From contig NC_091391.1 of assembly GCF_038502225.1 (NCBI RefSeq), forward strand, positions 2,848,228 through 2,912,227: DNA of 64,000 nucleotides. The letters run 5' to 3'. How positions within the stretch are numbered: position 1 is the first letter of the stretch; each line of letters starts with the position of its first letter. Below the pieces are notes generated by a model. That model was not told where the DNA came from, did no database searches, and saw only the letters and a list, made by a program, of their open reading frames with translations. Below, one piece after another: positions 8,113-18,935 of this stretch. Source of the stretch: Cherax quadricarinatus. Lineage: Eukaryota > Arthropoda > Malacostraca > Decapoda > Parastacidae. A program made the position numbers and the translations under genes.

Positions 8113-8948
8113 TAACGTTATTCAACACATTCAGAACATAGAACACTGGAACACTGCACACACACAAGAAACAACACCAGACAGCCACATACATCTAGAC
8201 TCTCTTACCTCCTCCCAAGAACTCGATACTCCTTTCACCAACACACACATTAAAACTCTCCTCAGACACCTTCCTCCCAAGGCCCCTGGTGCCTCTGGCC
8301 TAAACCATATTATCCTAAAACACCTTACTGCCTACACAAACCTCCTCAATGCCTCCCTTGCCTCTGGATACTTCCCTTCCCTCTTCAAAGCTGCTACTGC
8401 TATCCTCCTTCCATAACCCAATAAAGACCACTCTGACCCTAGAAACTATCGCCCTATCAGCCTCCTCGAAACTCTAGGAAAACTCTTTGAAAAACTCATC
8501 AGTCATCGCCTTCGCAGATACCTGGAACACAATTCTCTACTTTCTGATGGTCAGTTTGGCTTCAGAACACACAGATCCACACAGGATGCCATTAACATCA
8601 TTCTCAACTACATCCACATAAACACAAAACAAAGAAACAGGACAGCCCTGGTTGCAAAAGATGTTGAAAAAGCTTTTGACAATGTCTGGCACCAAGGGCT
8701 CAAGTACAAACTATGCACTAACTTCAACCTGCCTCTCACTACTCGTAAACTCCTCTGCAACTTCCTAGACGGTCGTACCATGAGAATCAAATTCCAAGGC
8801 TGTTACTCTGACTACTTCACACTAAATGCTGGAGTACCCCAGGGATCTGTCCTCTCCCCTACCCTCTATATTTTATACACTAACGACATTCCAACACCTG
8901 TATACCACAACTCCATCACACTAGCCTATGCAGACGATATTACACAAC
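8113..8948 (+). pseudogene. LINE C (jockey-like) reverse transcriptase, N-terminal part
   Basis: The reading frame gives HLPPKAPGASGLNHIILKHL, NYRPISLLETLGKLFEKL, GQFGFRTHRSTQDAI, AKDVEKAFDNVWH, NAGVPQGSVLSPTLY and YADDI, the ordered RT motifs of a jockey-clade LINE. The frame is broken by an in-frame TAA at 8414-8416. The position-equivalent residue in related RTs is usually Lys, one base away. The region before the RT, APE included, is missing, so the copy is 5'-truncated. Immediately after YADDI the element is interrupted by LINE A at 8949; about 30 codons of C are lost at that junction. Confidence 0.8.
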
Positions 8949-9149
8949 TTATAAGAACATAAGAAAGAAGGAACACTGCAGCAGGCCTACTGGCCCATGC
9001 GAGGCAGGTCCAAGTCTCCTACCGGTTTAAGCCAATGCCCCAACCTAGTCAGGGCAGGTCACATTCACTTAAGGAAGGAACACGACAACTGACCTAGTAG
9101 CACAAGCTAGTCAGGTCCAACTCACACCCACCCACGCCCACTCATGTAT

Positions 9150-9815
9150 TTATCTAAAACTACGCAACGTTTTAGCCTCAATAACTGTACTTGGGAGTTT
9201 GTTCCACTCATCCACAACTCTGTTACCAAACCAGTACTTTCCTATATCCTTCCTGAATCTGAATTTTTCCAACTTAAAACCATTGCTACGAGTCCTGTCT
9301 AGGCTAGATATTTTCAGCACGTTATTTACATCCCCTTTATTTATTCTTGTCTTCCATTTATACACCTCAATCATATCCCCCCTAATTCTACGTCTTTCTA
9401 GAGAGTGCAGATTCAGGGCCCTTAGTCTATCCTCATAGGGAAGGTTTCTGATACATGGGATCAACTTTGTCATCCTCCTTTGTACATTTTCCAGAGCATT
9501 TACGTCCATTCTGTAATACGGTGACCAAAACTGTGCAGCATAATCTAAATGAGGCCTAACCAAGGATGTATAGAGTTGAAGAACAACCTGAGGACTCCTA
9601 TTATTTATACTTCTTGATATGAAGCCAAGGATTCTATTAGCTTTATTGCGAACACTTATGCACTGTTGTCTTGGTTTCAGATTACTGCTAACCAGAACTC
9701 CTAAATCTTTTTCGCAATCCGTAATATTAAGATCGACATTATTTAGTTTATATGTGGCATGGTTATTGTCCTGTCCAACATTTAGAACTTTGCATTTGTC
9801 TATATTAAACTGCAT
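9150..9815 (-). pseudogene. LINE A copy 2 RT, C-terminal segment
   Basis: This continues the RT after the stop codons near 9816-9831: QFNIDKCKVLNVGQ, LGVLVSSNLKPRQQC, YAAQFWSPYYRMD, NRVVDEWNKLPS. It is very close to residues about 490-710 of the frame at 1083-3248. The 3' end differs: a 13-bp loss after 'SFR' shifts the frame, so the final NRLDKYMSRCGWV-type ending is not read. No separate start is expected; this is the remainder of ORF2. Confidence 0.85.
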
Positions 9816-9830
9816 CTGCTACTTCTCCGA

Positions 9831-11009
9831 CTACTGCATCAGTCTACTCAAATCTTCCTGGAGTGCTCTAATGTCCTCATCAGAATGAATTCGACGGCCT
9901 ATTTTGGTGTCATCGGCAAACTTGCTGATGTCGCTCTTTGTGCCCTCATCTATGTCGTTTATGTAGATTGTGAACAGCAGGGGGCCCAACACTGACCCCC
10001 GTGGAACACCGCTCGTGACGCTTCCCCACTCTGATTTCTCCCCATTTATGCAAACTCTCTGCTGCCTATTTGTCAACCATGCCTCTATCCAGGAAAAAAT
10101 TTCTCCTCCTATTCCATGTGCCTTAATTTTCCTCAATAGTCTTTGATGTGGGACCCTGTCAAAAGCCTTACTGAAGTCCATATACACAATATCATATTCA
10201 TTACCATGATCTACCTCCTCAAATACCTTAGTGAAAAAAGTTAATAAATTCGTAAGGCAGGAACGCCCCTTTGTAAAACCATGCTGAGATTCGTTGATTA
10301 ATTTATGCTTTTCAAGGTGGCTACGAACTGCCTCGGCAATTATTGATTCCATAAATTTTCCCACAATGGAGGTTAGGCTTATTGGTCTATAGTTCGAAGC
10401 TAAGGACCTGTCACCTGTTTTGAAAATAGGTATCACATTTGCCATTTTCCACTTATCTGGCACCATGCCAGTTTGTAGTGATATGTTGAAAAGATTAGCC
10501 AAAGGTGTGCTAAGCTCCTCTTTACATTCCTTTAGAACTCTTGCATACAGTTCATCAGGGCCTGGGGATTTGTTAGGTTTTAATTTATCTATTTGCCTAA
10601 GGACCATGTCACTTGTGATGCTAATCGTGCACAGTTTATTATCGTCCTGTTCTACATAATTTATCATTACTGGAATATCGCTGGTATCTTCCTGTGTAAA
10701 AACTGAGAGGAAGTATGTGTTAAAAATTCTACACATTTCCTTATCACTGTCAGTGAGCTGACCCGAGTAACTTTTGAGTGGGCCTATCTTGTCCCTGATC
10801 TTACTTCTGTATACCTGAAAGAATCCTTTTGGGTTAGTCTTCGATTCTCTTGCAACTTTAACCTCATAATCTCTTTTTGCTTTTCTAATTCCTTTTTTTA
10901 TTTCTCTCTTTAACTGAATATATTGATTTCTTAATTGCCTCTCTCCTCTTTTGATTTGCCTATATATGCCTCTCTTTTGACCAATCAGATATTTTAATCT
11001 ATTGTTCAT
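9831..11009 (-). pseudogene. LINE A copy 2 RT, catalytic segment
   Basis: It encodes WMNNRLKYL, KSPGPDELYARVLKEC, NYRPISLTSIVGKFME, QHGFTKGRSCLTNLL, DFSKAFDRVPH, SGVPRGSVLGPLLF (Q changed to R compared with copy 1) and FADDTKIG. It ends at RLMQ. The next codons, TGG in copy 1, are TAG, and a second TGG a few codons on is also TAG. Both are single G-to-A changes. The upstream end joins the APE ORF by a one-base frameshift near 11160. This is one former ORF2, not a separate gene. Confidence 0.9.
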
Positions 11010-11167
11010 CCATTTAGGATAATTTTTGTTTGATCTGATTTCCCTATTTGGAACATAATTTGACTGAGCAGCTAGAACTATGCCCTGGAAAGTATCATAT
11101 CGGCAACCATCACCACCTACCTGACCCTTAGTCAGGTCATTCCAGTTCAGCCCACCTAAGTAATTTT

Positions 11168-12040
11168 TCAGCCTCTGAAATCAGCCAAGCGGAAGTCAGG
11201 GACGGAGACTTGATTGCCATTATTAGGGGAATTCCATGATATATTAAAACTGAGTGATTTGTGATCACTCTCCCCAAGCTCATCATTAACCTCAAGATTA
11301 TTAATTAGTGTTTCCCTACTGGCAAGAACCAAGTCAAGGAGGTTATTTCCCCTAGTTGGCTCTGTCACAAACTGTTTTAAAAAACAATCCTGGATCGTAT
11401 CAAGAAAGTCACCTGACTCTAAATTTCCTGTCAAATTGCTCCAATCAATCTGTCTATAGTTGAAATCTCCCATTATCACAACATTTTCGTATGTAGATGC
11501 CTTACGAATTTCATCCCATAGAAGTTTACTGGACTCCCTATCAAGATTTGGGGCCCTGTAAATCACACCCAAAATTAGTTTTTCTCGGCCCTCGAGAAGT
11601 TGTAACCAAACAGATTCAGTGGCTGACGCTTCTACTTTTATATCTTGTCTAACACAACAATTTAAATTGTCTCTGACATACATCGCTACTCCACCACCCT
11701 TCCTGTTGACCCTGTCAGTGTGGAATAATTTATAGCCTTGTATGTGACATTCAGAGGGCATCTCTCTATCTTTCAGATTGAGCCAGGTCTCTGTTATAGC
11801 AATAATATCTATGTTTCCTGCACTTGCAATTAATCTTAGCTCATCTATCTTATTTCTTACACTCCTGCTATTAGTATAATAGACCTTAAGGGAGCTAGTC
11901 CCTTGCTGCCCTCTGCTGTCTGCCTTTGTTTGCTGACCTGATCTATTGTCTTTATTTATAACTTCATGATGAATGTCTTTTATACATTTACTGTTTCCAA
12001 CCCTAGTGTTGCAACCTGCTTGTTTCCCACACACACCCAT
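11168..12040 (-). pseudogene. LINE A copy 2 APE-type endonuclease domain (ORF2 N-term)
   Basis: 290 codons. Ordered motifs of apurinic-like endonucleases are visible: YYTNSRSVRNKIDEL near 54-68, AITETWLN near 81-88 (catalytic Glu), GGGVAMYV near 115-122, IMGDFNYRQIDW near 188-199 (Asp, Asn), LLDLVLAS near 230-237, and GESDHKSL near 252-259 (Asp-His pair). In a LINE this domain nicks the target DNA to prime reverse transcription. A one-base shift near 11160 adds a premature stop after DFRG; the following frame encodes the linker to the RT. All catalytic residues look present. Confidence 0.9.
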
Positions 12041-12054
12041 ACCTCTGTCTTCTA

Positions 12055-13014
12055 TCAGTTTAAAATCCTAGGCATTTCAGCAGTGTCCCTCTCGATTGAG
12101 TTTGCAAGAGCTACCACCCCAGCCCCAGAGAGATGTACCCCATCCCTTGCATACATATCATGTCTGCCATAAAAGTTGTTCCAGTTGTCAATGAATGGGA
12201 TTGCAAGTTCCTTGCAGTATCTGTCTAGCCAGCAATTTACTCCAATTGCCCTAGACAACCATTCATTGCCCACTCCCCTTCTAGGCAAGATGCTACATAT
12301 AATTGGGACCCCTCCCTTATACTTAATTAAACCTATAGCTGACCTGTACTCATTTAGCAGCTCTTCTCTCCTACCCTTCCGAATATCATTTCCACCAGCA
12401 CTGAGACAGATAATGGGCTTGTTCCCATTACCTGACATGATATTATCCAACCTGTCGACTATGTCGCTAACACCAGCTCCTGGGAAGCACACTCTATCTC
12501 TTACCTTCTTATTCCTATTACAGAAGGCACGGTCCATATATCGTACCTGTGAGTCACCAACCACAAGTATGCGCTTACTTCCATTTGCAGGGGAAGTAGT
12601 ACCTTTACCTTCACTGGCTACTGGAGTACACTCATCCTGAAGAACAGAGAAGTGATTTCCTACCTTCAAATCTTCTCTCTTAACTTTCCTTATCTTGATG
12701 CTCTTCCCATTACTGGGAACCACTTGCCACTTGTAGTAGCTGCTGGACTGCACCTCACTGCTGGTAGCCGTTGTTACCTCCCCACCTACAGCCTCCTCGC
12801 AGCGAGAGACAGACTGCACCTCGCTGCTGGTAGCCTCATTCCCCTCCACCATATCAGCCACCTCACACTCGCTCCCAACCCCATTGAGGTGAACCTTCAG
12901 CCTCCTAATTTCCTCCTGGAGAAGCAAGACTTCCTCCTTCAACTCTTCAACCTCAATTTTTAAAACACTGCAAAAGCAAGCCATGGCTTTGTAACCGTCC
13001 ACACTAATCCCCAA
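12055..13014 (-). CDS. LINE A ORF1: coiled coil plus SGNH/GDSL-type esterase domain
   Basis: 319 codons, uninterrupted. Residues about 15-45 (KIEVEELKEEVLLLQEEIRR) form a heptad-rich coiled coil, probably for oligomerisation. Residues about 150-319 are an SGNH hydrolase: block I VVGDSQVRYMD (Ser nucleophile in GDS), block III SAGGNDI, and block V ARDGVHLSGAG (Asp and His). Esterase domains in ORF1 are known from the CR1/L2 clades and are thought to bind RNA-protein particles or membranes; the exact role is unsettled. The stop lies 15 bp before the first Met of the ORF2 frame. The start at 13014 gives the coiled coil near the N-terminus and is preferred. This is the only complete-looking protein gene in the window, though it belongs to a dead element. 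Confidence 0.85.
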   Translation of the reverse strand: MGISVDGYKAMACFCSVLKIEVEELKEEVLLLQEEIRRLKVHLNGVGSECEVADMVEGNEATSSEVQSVSRCEEAVGGEVTTATSSEVQSSSYYKWQVVPSNGKSIKIRKVKREDLKVGNHFSVLQDECTPVASEGKGTTSPANGSKRILVVGDSQVRYMDRAFCNRNKKVRDRVCFPGAGVSDIVDRLDNIMSGNGNKPIICLSAGGNDIRKGRREELLNEYRSAIGLIKYKGGVPIICSILPRRGVGNEWLSRAIGVNCWLDRYCKELAIPFIDNWNNFYGRHDMYARDGVHLSGAGVVALANSIERDTAEMPRILN

Positions 13015-13095
13015 AGCAGCTCAGGGCCTGTGACCTCACGTGACGACTGACTACTGACCACTCATACCAACATAGATACACTCACACACAAAACA

Positions 13096-13775
13096 CAAAA
13101 TGAGGTCGACAGGATAGCCATCTGGGAGCAAAAATGGAGGATCAAAACCAATGCAGCTAAATCCAGCATTACATATTTTAACTACAGGAAACGTGATCAT
13201 CCATTACCTGTCGAGCTCAGCACAGCTGACACCCGCACTTACATCCCCATCACACAATCTGTCACTGTCCTTAGCGTTAATCTTGACTACCTTCTACGCT
13301 TACACGGACACATTCACTCAAGGCATGCAATAGCTAGTAAGGCCCTTGCGGGCCTCTACAAGCTGAAACATGCCTCCCAACGCGCCAAACTACACCTCTA
13401 CAAATCCCTAATACGTCCTCTGATAACTTACTCTCCTCTAGCCTTTTCTCTTGCAGCTAAAACGAACTTACTTAAACTGCAGCGTGTCCAGAACAAGGCT
13501 CTGCGCTGGGTGCTTGATGTCAGATGGGAGGACTTCGCCACAAGCGAGTCTCTCCATGCCCAATTAGACATCCGTGCGCTGAATCTGTACTGGAAGACGC
13601 TCAGTGACAGACAGATAGACAAACTTGAGACACGACAGGACTACTGGACCTCTCTCCTTGACGAAGACATTCGCAGACCCACAAACCAACACAACCTTCT
13701 CTACTCCTTGCATGATCCTGCTCCTAACCTATTTACAAATAGTCTTGGATTCTCTAACCCACTTTCGCCTTAGCT
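13096..13775 (+). pseudogene. LINE C reverse transcriptase, C-terminal part
   Basis: Beyond the nested LINE A the C frame resumes at EVDRIAIWEQKWRIKTNAAK (13102), the region that follows YADD in jockey RTs. It continues with YKLKHASQRAKLHLYKSLIR, PLITYSPLAFSLA and LQRVQNKALRWVLD, and stops after GFSNPLSP. It is open over this stretch. The 3' UTR 13776-13868 has ggttaagacatggttc and ctcaccccaccgg, which recur after D at 14351-14489. Confidence 0.8.
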
Positions 13776-13868
13776 TTAGGGTTAAGACATGGTTCAATTC
13801 TACACTCCTCTCTAGCCCTAATCTTCGCCTGTCCCTTCCTCCCCGCTCACCCCACCGGAGTCCCAACA

Positions 13869-14350
13869 GAAGAGGCTGAATTTCTCTTCTCAATATTTGT
13901 CCCACGTTGGAACGCAGGAGGGAGAGATATATCATAATCTACACTTGGAAAATCTTGGAAGGAATGGTCCCAAATCTGCACACAGAAATCACTCCATACG
14001 AAAGTAAAAGACTGGGCAGGCGATGCAAAATGCCGCCAATAAAAAGTAGGGGCGCCATTGGTACACTAAGAGAAAACACCATAAGTGTCCGGGGCCCAAA
14101 ACTGTTCAACAGCCTCCCATCAACCATTAGGGGAATTGCCAATAAACCCCTGGCTGCCTTCAAGAGAGAGCTGGACAGATACCTAAAGTCAGTGCCGGAT
14201 CAGCCGGGCTGTGGCTCGTATGTTGGACTGCGTGCGGCCAGCAGTAACAGCCTAGTTGATCAGGCCCTGATCCATCGGGAGGCCTGGTCATGGACCGGGC
14301 CGCGGGGGCGTTGATCCCCGGAATAACCTCCAGGTAACCTCCAGGTAACC
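13869..14350 (+). mobile_element. LINE D 3' end (RT C-terminus plus SINE-type tail)
   Basis: The frame from about 13907 encodes LERRRERYIIIYTWKILEG, VRGPKLFNSLPSTIRG and AAFKRELDRYLKSVPDQPG, the C-terminal region typical of CR1-group or related LINE proteins, and stops at 14314. The 3' end (14278-14350) reads gaggcctggtcatggaccgg, gccgcgggggcgttgatcc and a doubled 'aacctccaggt'. This is almost the same as the tail of the SINEs at 357-430 and 14653-14720. D is thus the best candidate in this window for the LINE partner of those SINEs. It lies within the 3' UTR of LINE C. Confidence 0.75.
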
Positions 14351-14489
14351 GATCGCCTCGCTGCTGGGTTAAGCCCTGGCTCTATTTCTACGACTAAGAA
14401 CACTCCTCTCCAGCACTATTCTTCGTCTGTCCCGTCTTCCCCGCTCACCCCATTTGGGATCTTACCTGAACTATCGTTCGTTCGTTCGT
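14351..14489 (+). mobile_element. LINE C 3' terminus with (gttc)n tail
   Basis: gatcgcctcgctgctgggtt, ttcttcgtctgtcccgtc and 'cccatttgggatcttacc' lead to a short tail 'cgttcgttcgttcgt'. The 11-bp duplication follows at 14490. A very similar terminus occurs at 34285-34430. Confidence 0.7.
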
Positions 14490-14652
14490 ACTTCAACTCC
14501 ATATTGTTCCAGACTATGGAACAATACTCTTCTCCAGACTGAGGGACTGACCACCTCAAAACTTCAAGGATGATGGACTGATTACATCGTCTTCAAGTAT
14601 CTTCTGCTTCTATCAACTTTCCTGTACTCGACTGAAGAAGCCTACTGTGTAT
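14490..14652 (+). mobile_element. pLTR resumed after LINE C
   Basis: The copy starts with the duplicated acttcaactcc and continues with the hairpin region (attgttccagactatgg), gagggactgaccacc and tactcgactgaagaagcc. It breaks off in stem II of the hammerhead at 14652, where a minus-strand SINE is inserted. Confidence 0.8.
14628..14652 (+). ncRNA. hammerhead motif cut by a SINE
   Basis: tcga, CTGAAGA, A, gcctac, TGT and gta are present. The remaining ggc, GAAAC, GTT and tcga (about 14 bp) are missing, and the sequence resumes after the SINE at 'aaataaagatacc'. The insertion removed the second half of the catalytic core. Confidence 0.7.
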
Positions 14653-14905
14653 CTGGAGTTTCTGGAGTTTATCTGGAGAGAGTTCCGGGGGTCAACGCCC
14701 CCGCGGCCCGGTCTGTGACCAGGCCTCCTTAGGTCAGTGTCCCAGGATGCGACCCACACCAGTCGACTAACACCCAGGTACCCATTTTACTGATGGGGAA
14801 CATAGACAACAGGTGGAAAGAAACACGTCCAATGTTTCTACTCTGGCTGGGAATCGAACCCAGGCCCCCACCGTGTGAAGCCAGAGCGTTAACCACCAGG
14901 CCACC
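14653..14905 (-). mobile_element. tRNA-derived SINE with LINE-D-type tail
   Basis: The minus strand reads ggtggcctggtggttaacgc and gggttcgattcccagcc, then the body and the tail (ggaggcctggtcacagacc, gcgggggcgttgacccc) ending in a doubled 'tctggag' motif. Same sub-family as 179-430. Its insertion deleted part of the host hammerhead. Confidence 0.85.
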
Positions 14906-15374
14906 AAAAATAAAGATACCTAACTGTTGCATATGTGTCTTACCTAACAACTGTTGTGATGCTGCATCTGGCGACTTATATACAACACTCTGATAAAGAA
15001 CTTTAGCTACATCATTTGCATATCTTTGTATCAACACCCTAATTCTCATTATTAGTAAAATTCTGTTTAGTAACTGTGAGGGAATAAGCAACTCTTTGAC
15101 ATTGATGATGACGATGATGATGAAATAATGATAATGATGATGATGACTGATTTCTTAACAAAGGTGAGAAGGGTAATAAGGATAATGAAAATAAAAAGAA
15201 TACTTATTATATTGATAATGAGACTTAGTGTCGATACACAGGCATGTAAAAGAATCCTGTTCGGAGGACCAGATAGGCCTAAAGAGGCCGTTTATAAAAT
15301 ATCTTGTTCGATATGTGTGTCATTTTTACTCTAGCATCTGTATTTCATATTGTTTCTCTCCAAGATAGTAGGCG
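14906..15374 (+). other. pLTR tail followed by unassigned AT-rich spacer
   Basis: 14906-14960 is the pLTR remainder (aataaagatacctaactg, ttgcatatgtgtcttacc). The rest is AT-rich with a short (gat/atg)n run at 15103-15150. No gene supported. Confidence 0.5.
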
Positions 15375-15376
15375 AA

Positions 15377-15468
<92 letters not shown>
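15375..15468. repeat. (GT)n microsatellite at a LINE B terminus
   Basis: An uninterrupted GT run ends exactly where the B tail (gtactcacctag, doubled) starts on the minus strand. Confidence 0.95.
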
Positions 15469-16869
<1,401 letters not shown>

Positions 16870-16872
<3 letters not shown>

Positions 16873-17238
16873 CACCTATTTGTGGTTGCAGGGGTCGAGT
16901 CCTAGCTCCTGGCCCCGCCTCTTCACCGGTTGCTACTAGGCCCTCTCTCTCCCCGCTCCATGAGCTTTATCAAACCTCGTCTTAAAACTGTGTATGGTTC
17001 CTGCCTCCACTACGTCATTTTCTAGGCTATTCCACTGCCTTACAACTCTATGACTGAAGAAATACTTCCTACTATCTCTCTGACTCATTTGTGTCTTCAA
17101 CTTCCAATTGTGGCCTCTTGTTTCTGTGTCCCCTCCCTGGAACATCCTGTCCTTGTCCACCTTGTCTATTCCACGCAGTATTTTATATGTGGTTATCATG
17201 TCTCCCCTGACCCTCCTGTCCTCCAGTGTCGTCAGGCC
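16870..17238 (-). mobile_element. LINE B 3' fragment between GT runs
   Basis: It encodes LTTLEDRRVRGDMITTYKIL through KAHGAGRERA plus UTR and tail. It is flanked by GT runs on both sides (16602-16869 and 17239-17258). The right-hand short GT run truncates the B coding sequence within LTTLEDRR. Confidence 0.8.
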
Positions 17239-17258
17239 GTGTGTGTGTGTGTGTGTGT

Positions 17259-17555
17259 ACTGCTGTGTCATGTCTGCGTCACTAGCCACCATCTGTGACA
17301 CATCTAGCTACATGACACAGCAATGCTGTCTAGAAAACTTTTCTATTGTAAGTCTCATATCTTAGTGGTACAGCACGAGAACTGTGTCGTGGTGAATAGG
17401 TAAACCTGGTCAATTAGAAAGAACTCATTTAAAATTAAGTCATTTCTAAAATTTTCTCTTACATGTTTAAAGATACTTTTTTTCATTTAAGTTAGTGTAA
17501 AAATTAGTCATTTTGTACCAAAAGAACTTTAGAAAACTTACCTACTCTCATTATA
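17259..17555. other. unassigned spacer
   Basis: No gene, repeat match or motif recognised in about 300 bp. Confidence 0.4.
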
Positions 17556-17639
17556 ACAAGCTCTCCAGGAGCTTTATTAAGCCCTTACAAGCAATACAGG
17601 GACACAGAGGGTATATATAGTAATAGTATTAGTAGTACT

Positions 17640-17918
17640 ATTAGCTTTTGGTGTTGTGTGATGGCAGGGTCTATTGTCTTGAGTAGAATTGTCCCCAACA
17701 GCCAAGTTGCCATGAATATCTTCAAAGTACTTGCACACAAGCCAAGACTAGAGTCGCCATCACATACAATACCTGACCCAGTCGAAAGTGAAGAACCTTG
17801 CGGAGCCCGTGACAAAGTATACGTCGGTGAAACAGCACGCACCCTACAAACACGTCTCAATGAACACATGCAAAAACGACAATTTGTGTACAATATAGAA
17901 ACATTTCCAACTATTTAA
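17640..17918 (+). pseudogene. GIY-YIG-type endonuclease fragment of a Penelope-like element
   Basis: The frame gives VLAHKPRLESPSHTIPDPV, then KVYVGETARTLQTRLNEHMQ. The second block is the GIY-YIG core: Y-V/I-G, spacing to the Arg of TLQTR, and the EH that follows. Only the N-terminal part of the domain is kept; the frame ends at 17918 soon after EHMQ, without the downstream catalytic Glu region. A preceding Cys (EEPCGARDK) fits the Cys-containing linker of PLE endonucleases. No RT is seen upstream. Met at 17658 is unlikely to be a real start. Confidence 0.6.
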
Positions 17919-18127
17919 CGAGATTCAGTGACGTCTTCCTAGTGATCAAAGAAGCAAATTCCTGCAGATGCAAATGATTTGAATTTATCGCTGTTTCGGA
18001 CACCTGTCAACAAAACTATTGTATTAACGTTGGTACAATTATCGTTGGTACAATTAGCTTCGTCATTTCTGAGGTATTAGCAAGAATTCCACTCAAAACA
18101 ACAAACCCTACCATCAAATGGCACCAA

Positions 18128-18255
18128 GATCTATTACCGCTAATACTATTACTACACCTACTACTACTGCTACTATTACTACTACTGTCACTACTACTAC
18201 TAATGTTACTATTACTACTACTACTACTGTTACTACTACTACTGTTACTACCACC
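18128..18255. repeat. (act)n / (tac)n trinucleotide repeat
   Basis: An imperfect trinucleotide run with gttact and gtcact interruptions. The minus-strand poly-Ser frame is an artefact. Confidence 0.9.
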
Positions 18256-18512
18256 ACAGTGCTTATACTCCCTCACGTCACGTGATAGTTATATATATAC
18301 CCTCTGTGTCCACTTGTGCTCTTTTACCTAACAACGTTTACCTTGTCTTTTAGTAAATCCAGGATTACATGGTAACGATGTAGCAATTGTGAAAGGCAGG
18401 AGCGACCTGCCTTGGACTGTGCAACTGCTGGGATTCCTGTGATTGGCAGTCTTGCACTGTTGGTCGGGAGAAATGTGCAAATATCAGCTGACGATGGGTA
18501 GTATTAAATGGT

Positions 18513-18765
18513 GCTCGTAGCCTGGTGGCAAAGCTCTCGCTTCACAAGCTGAGTGTCCGGGTTCGATTCCTGGAAAGGGTAGAAACACTGGGTATGTTTC
18601 CTTACGCCGATCCACTAACACCCAGGTACCTATTTTACCGATAGGTGAACACAGACAGCAGGTGTCTTAAGGAAACACACCCAACGTTTCCATCCGTACC
18701 GGGGAACGAACCCCAGACCTTAATATGTAAGGTAAGTGCGCTACCAATCGAGCTATGGGACACCG
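18513..18765. mobile_element. two SINE heads facing each other
   Basis: A plus-strand head (18513-18590: agcctggtggcaaagctctc, gggttcgattcc) is followed by a minus-strand SINE (18765-18595). The latter has a different tRNA-like head (cccatagctcgattggtagc, ggggttcgttcccc) and the shared body (acctgggtgttagtgg). The two heads differ in source tRNA. Confidence 0.65.
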
Positions 18766-18935
18766 TCATGGGTTACAAATACGGAGACAGAAGAAGCTGT
18801 GGAAAGGTGATGTTTCTGCTATGACTATCTGCACATTTGCAACCTCTGTATTAGACTGAAGAAGCCTACTGTGTAGGCGAAACGTTTCGAAATAAACATA
18901 CCTAACTGTTGCATATGTTTATTCCTAGTCTACCT
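18766..18935 (+). mobile_element. pLTR 3' end with hammerhead
   Basis: A truncated pLTR contains the hammerhead at 18853-18889, 'aaataaacatacc' and the tail 'taactgttgcatatgttt', followed by 'acctgtcgatatag', a degraded TTGTCGGTATT block. Confidence 0.7.
18853..18889 (+). ncRNA. hammerhead ribozyme motif
   Basis: CTGAAGA (18856-18862), A, gcctac/gtaggc, GAAAC, GTT. Stem I pairs only 2 bp (ga/tc), then A opposes G, so this is weaker than the copy at 7718-7756. Confidence 0.6.

Larger units (their letters stand above)
8949..13095 (-). mobile_element. LINE A copy 2, near full length, nested in LINE C
   Basis: This copy carries a 5' region, ORF1 (13014-12055), ORF2 in pieces (APE 12040-11168; RT 11009-9831 and 9815-9150), a 3' UTR and a ttcttatg-type terminus at 8950-8965. 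It is the reference copy here for A structure: coiled-coil plus esterase ORF1, APE endonuclease, RT, and 3' octamers, as in CR1/L2-like LINEs. It interrupts C, which resumes at about 13096. It is inactivated by two nonsense codons, one frameshift and a small 3' deletion. Confidence 0.85.
17556..18312. mobile_element. Penelope-like fragment flanked by inverted promoter arms
   Basis: The left arm (minus) shows a hammerhead remnant 'gagctttattaagccc' and 'gggacacagagg' next to a TATATATA box (17611-17619). The right arm (plus) shows tatatataccctctgtgtcc at 18290-18312. Between them lies a GIY-YIG-type reading frame (17640-17918), then unassigned sequence and an (act)n trinucleotide run (18128-18255). 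Inverted pLTR arms around coding sequence are a known PLE arrangement. Confidence 0.55.

Noticed and set aside
8608..8790. Minus-strand ORF across LINE C
   Set aside because: Shadow of the plus-strand RT frame with its ordered motifs.
18016..18276. Poly-Ser/Asn protein on minus
   Set aside because: Translation of an (act)n trinucleotide run.
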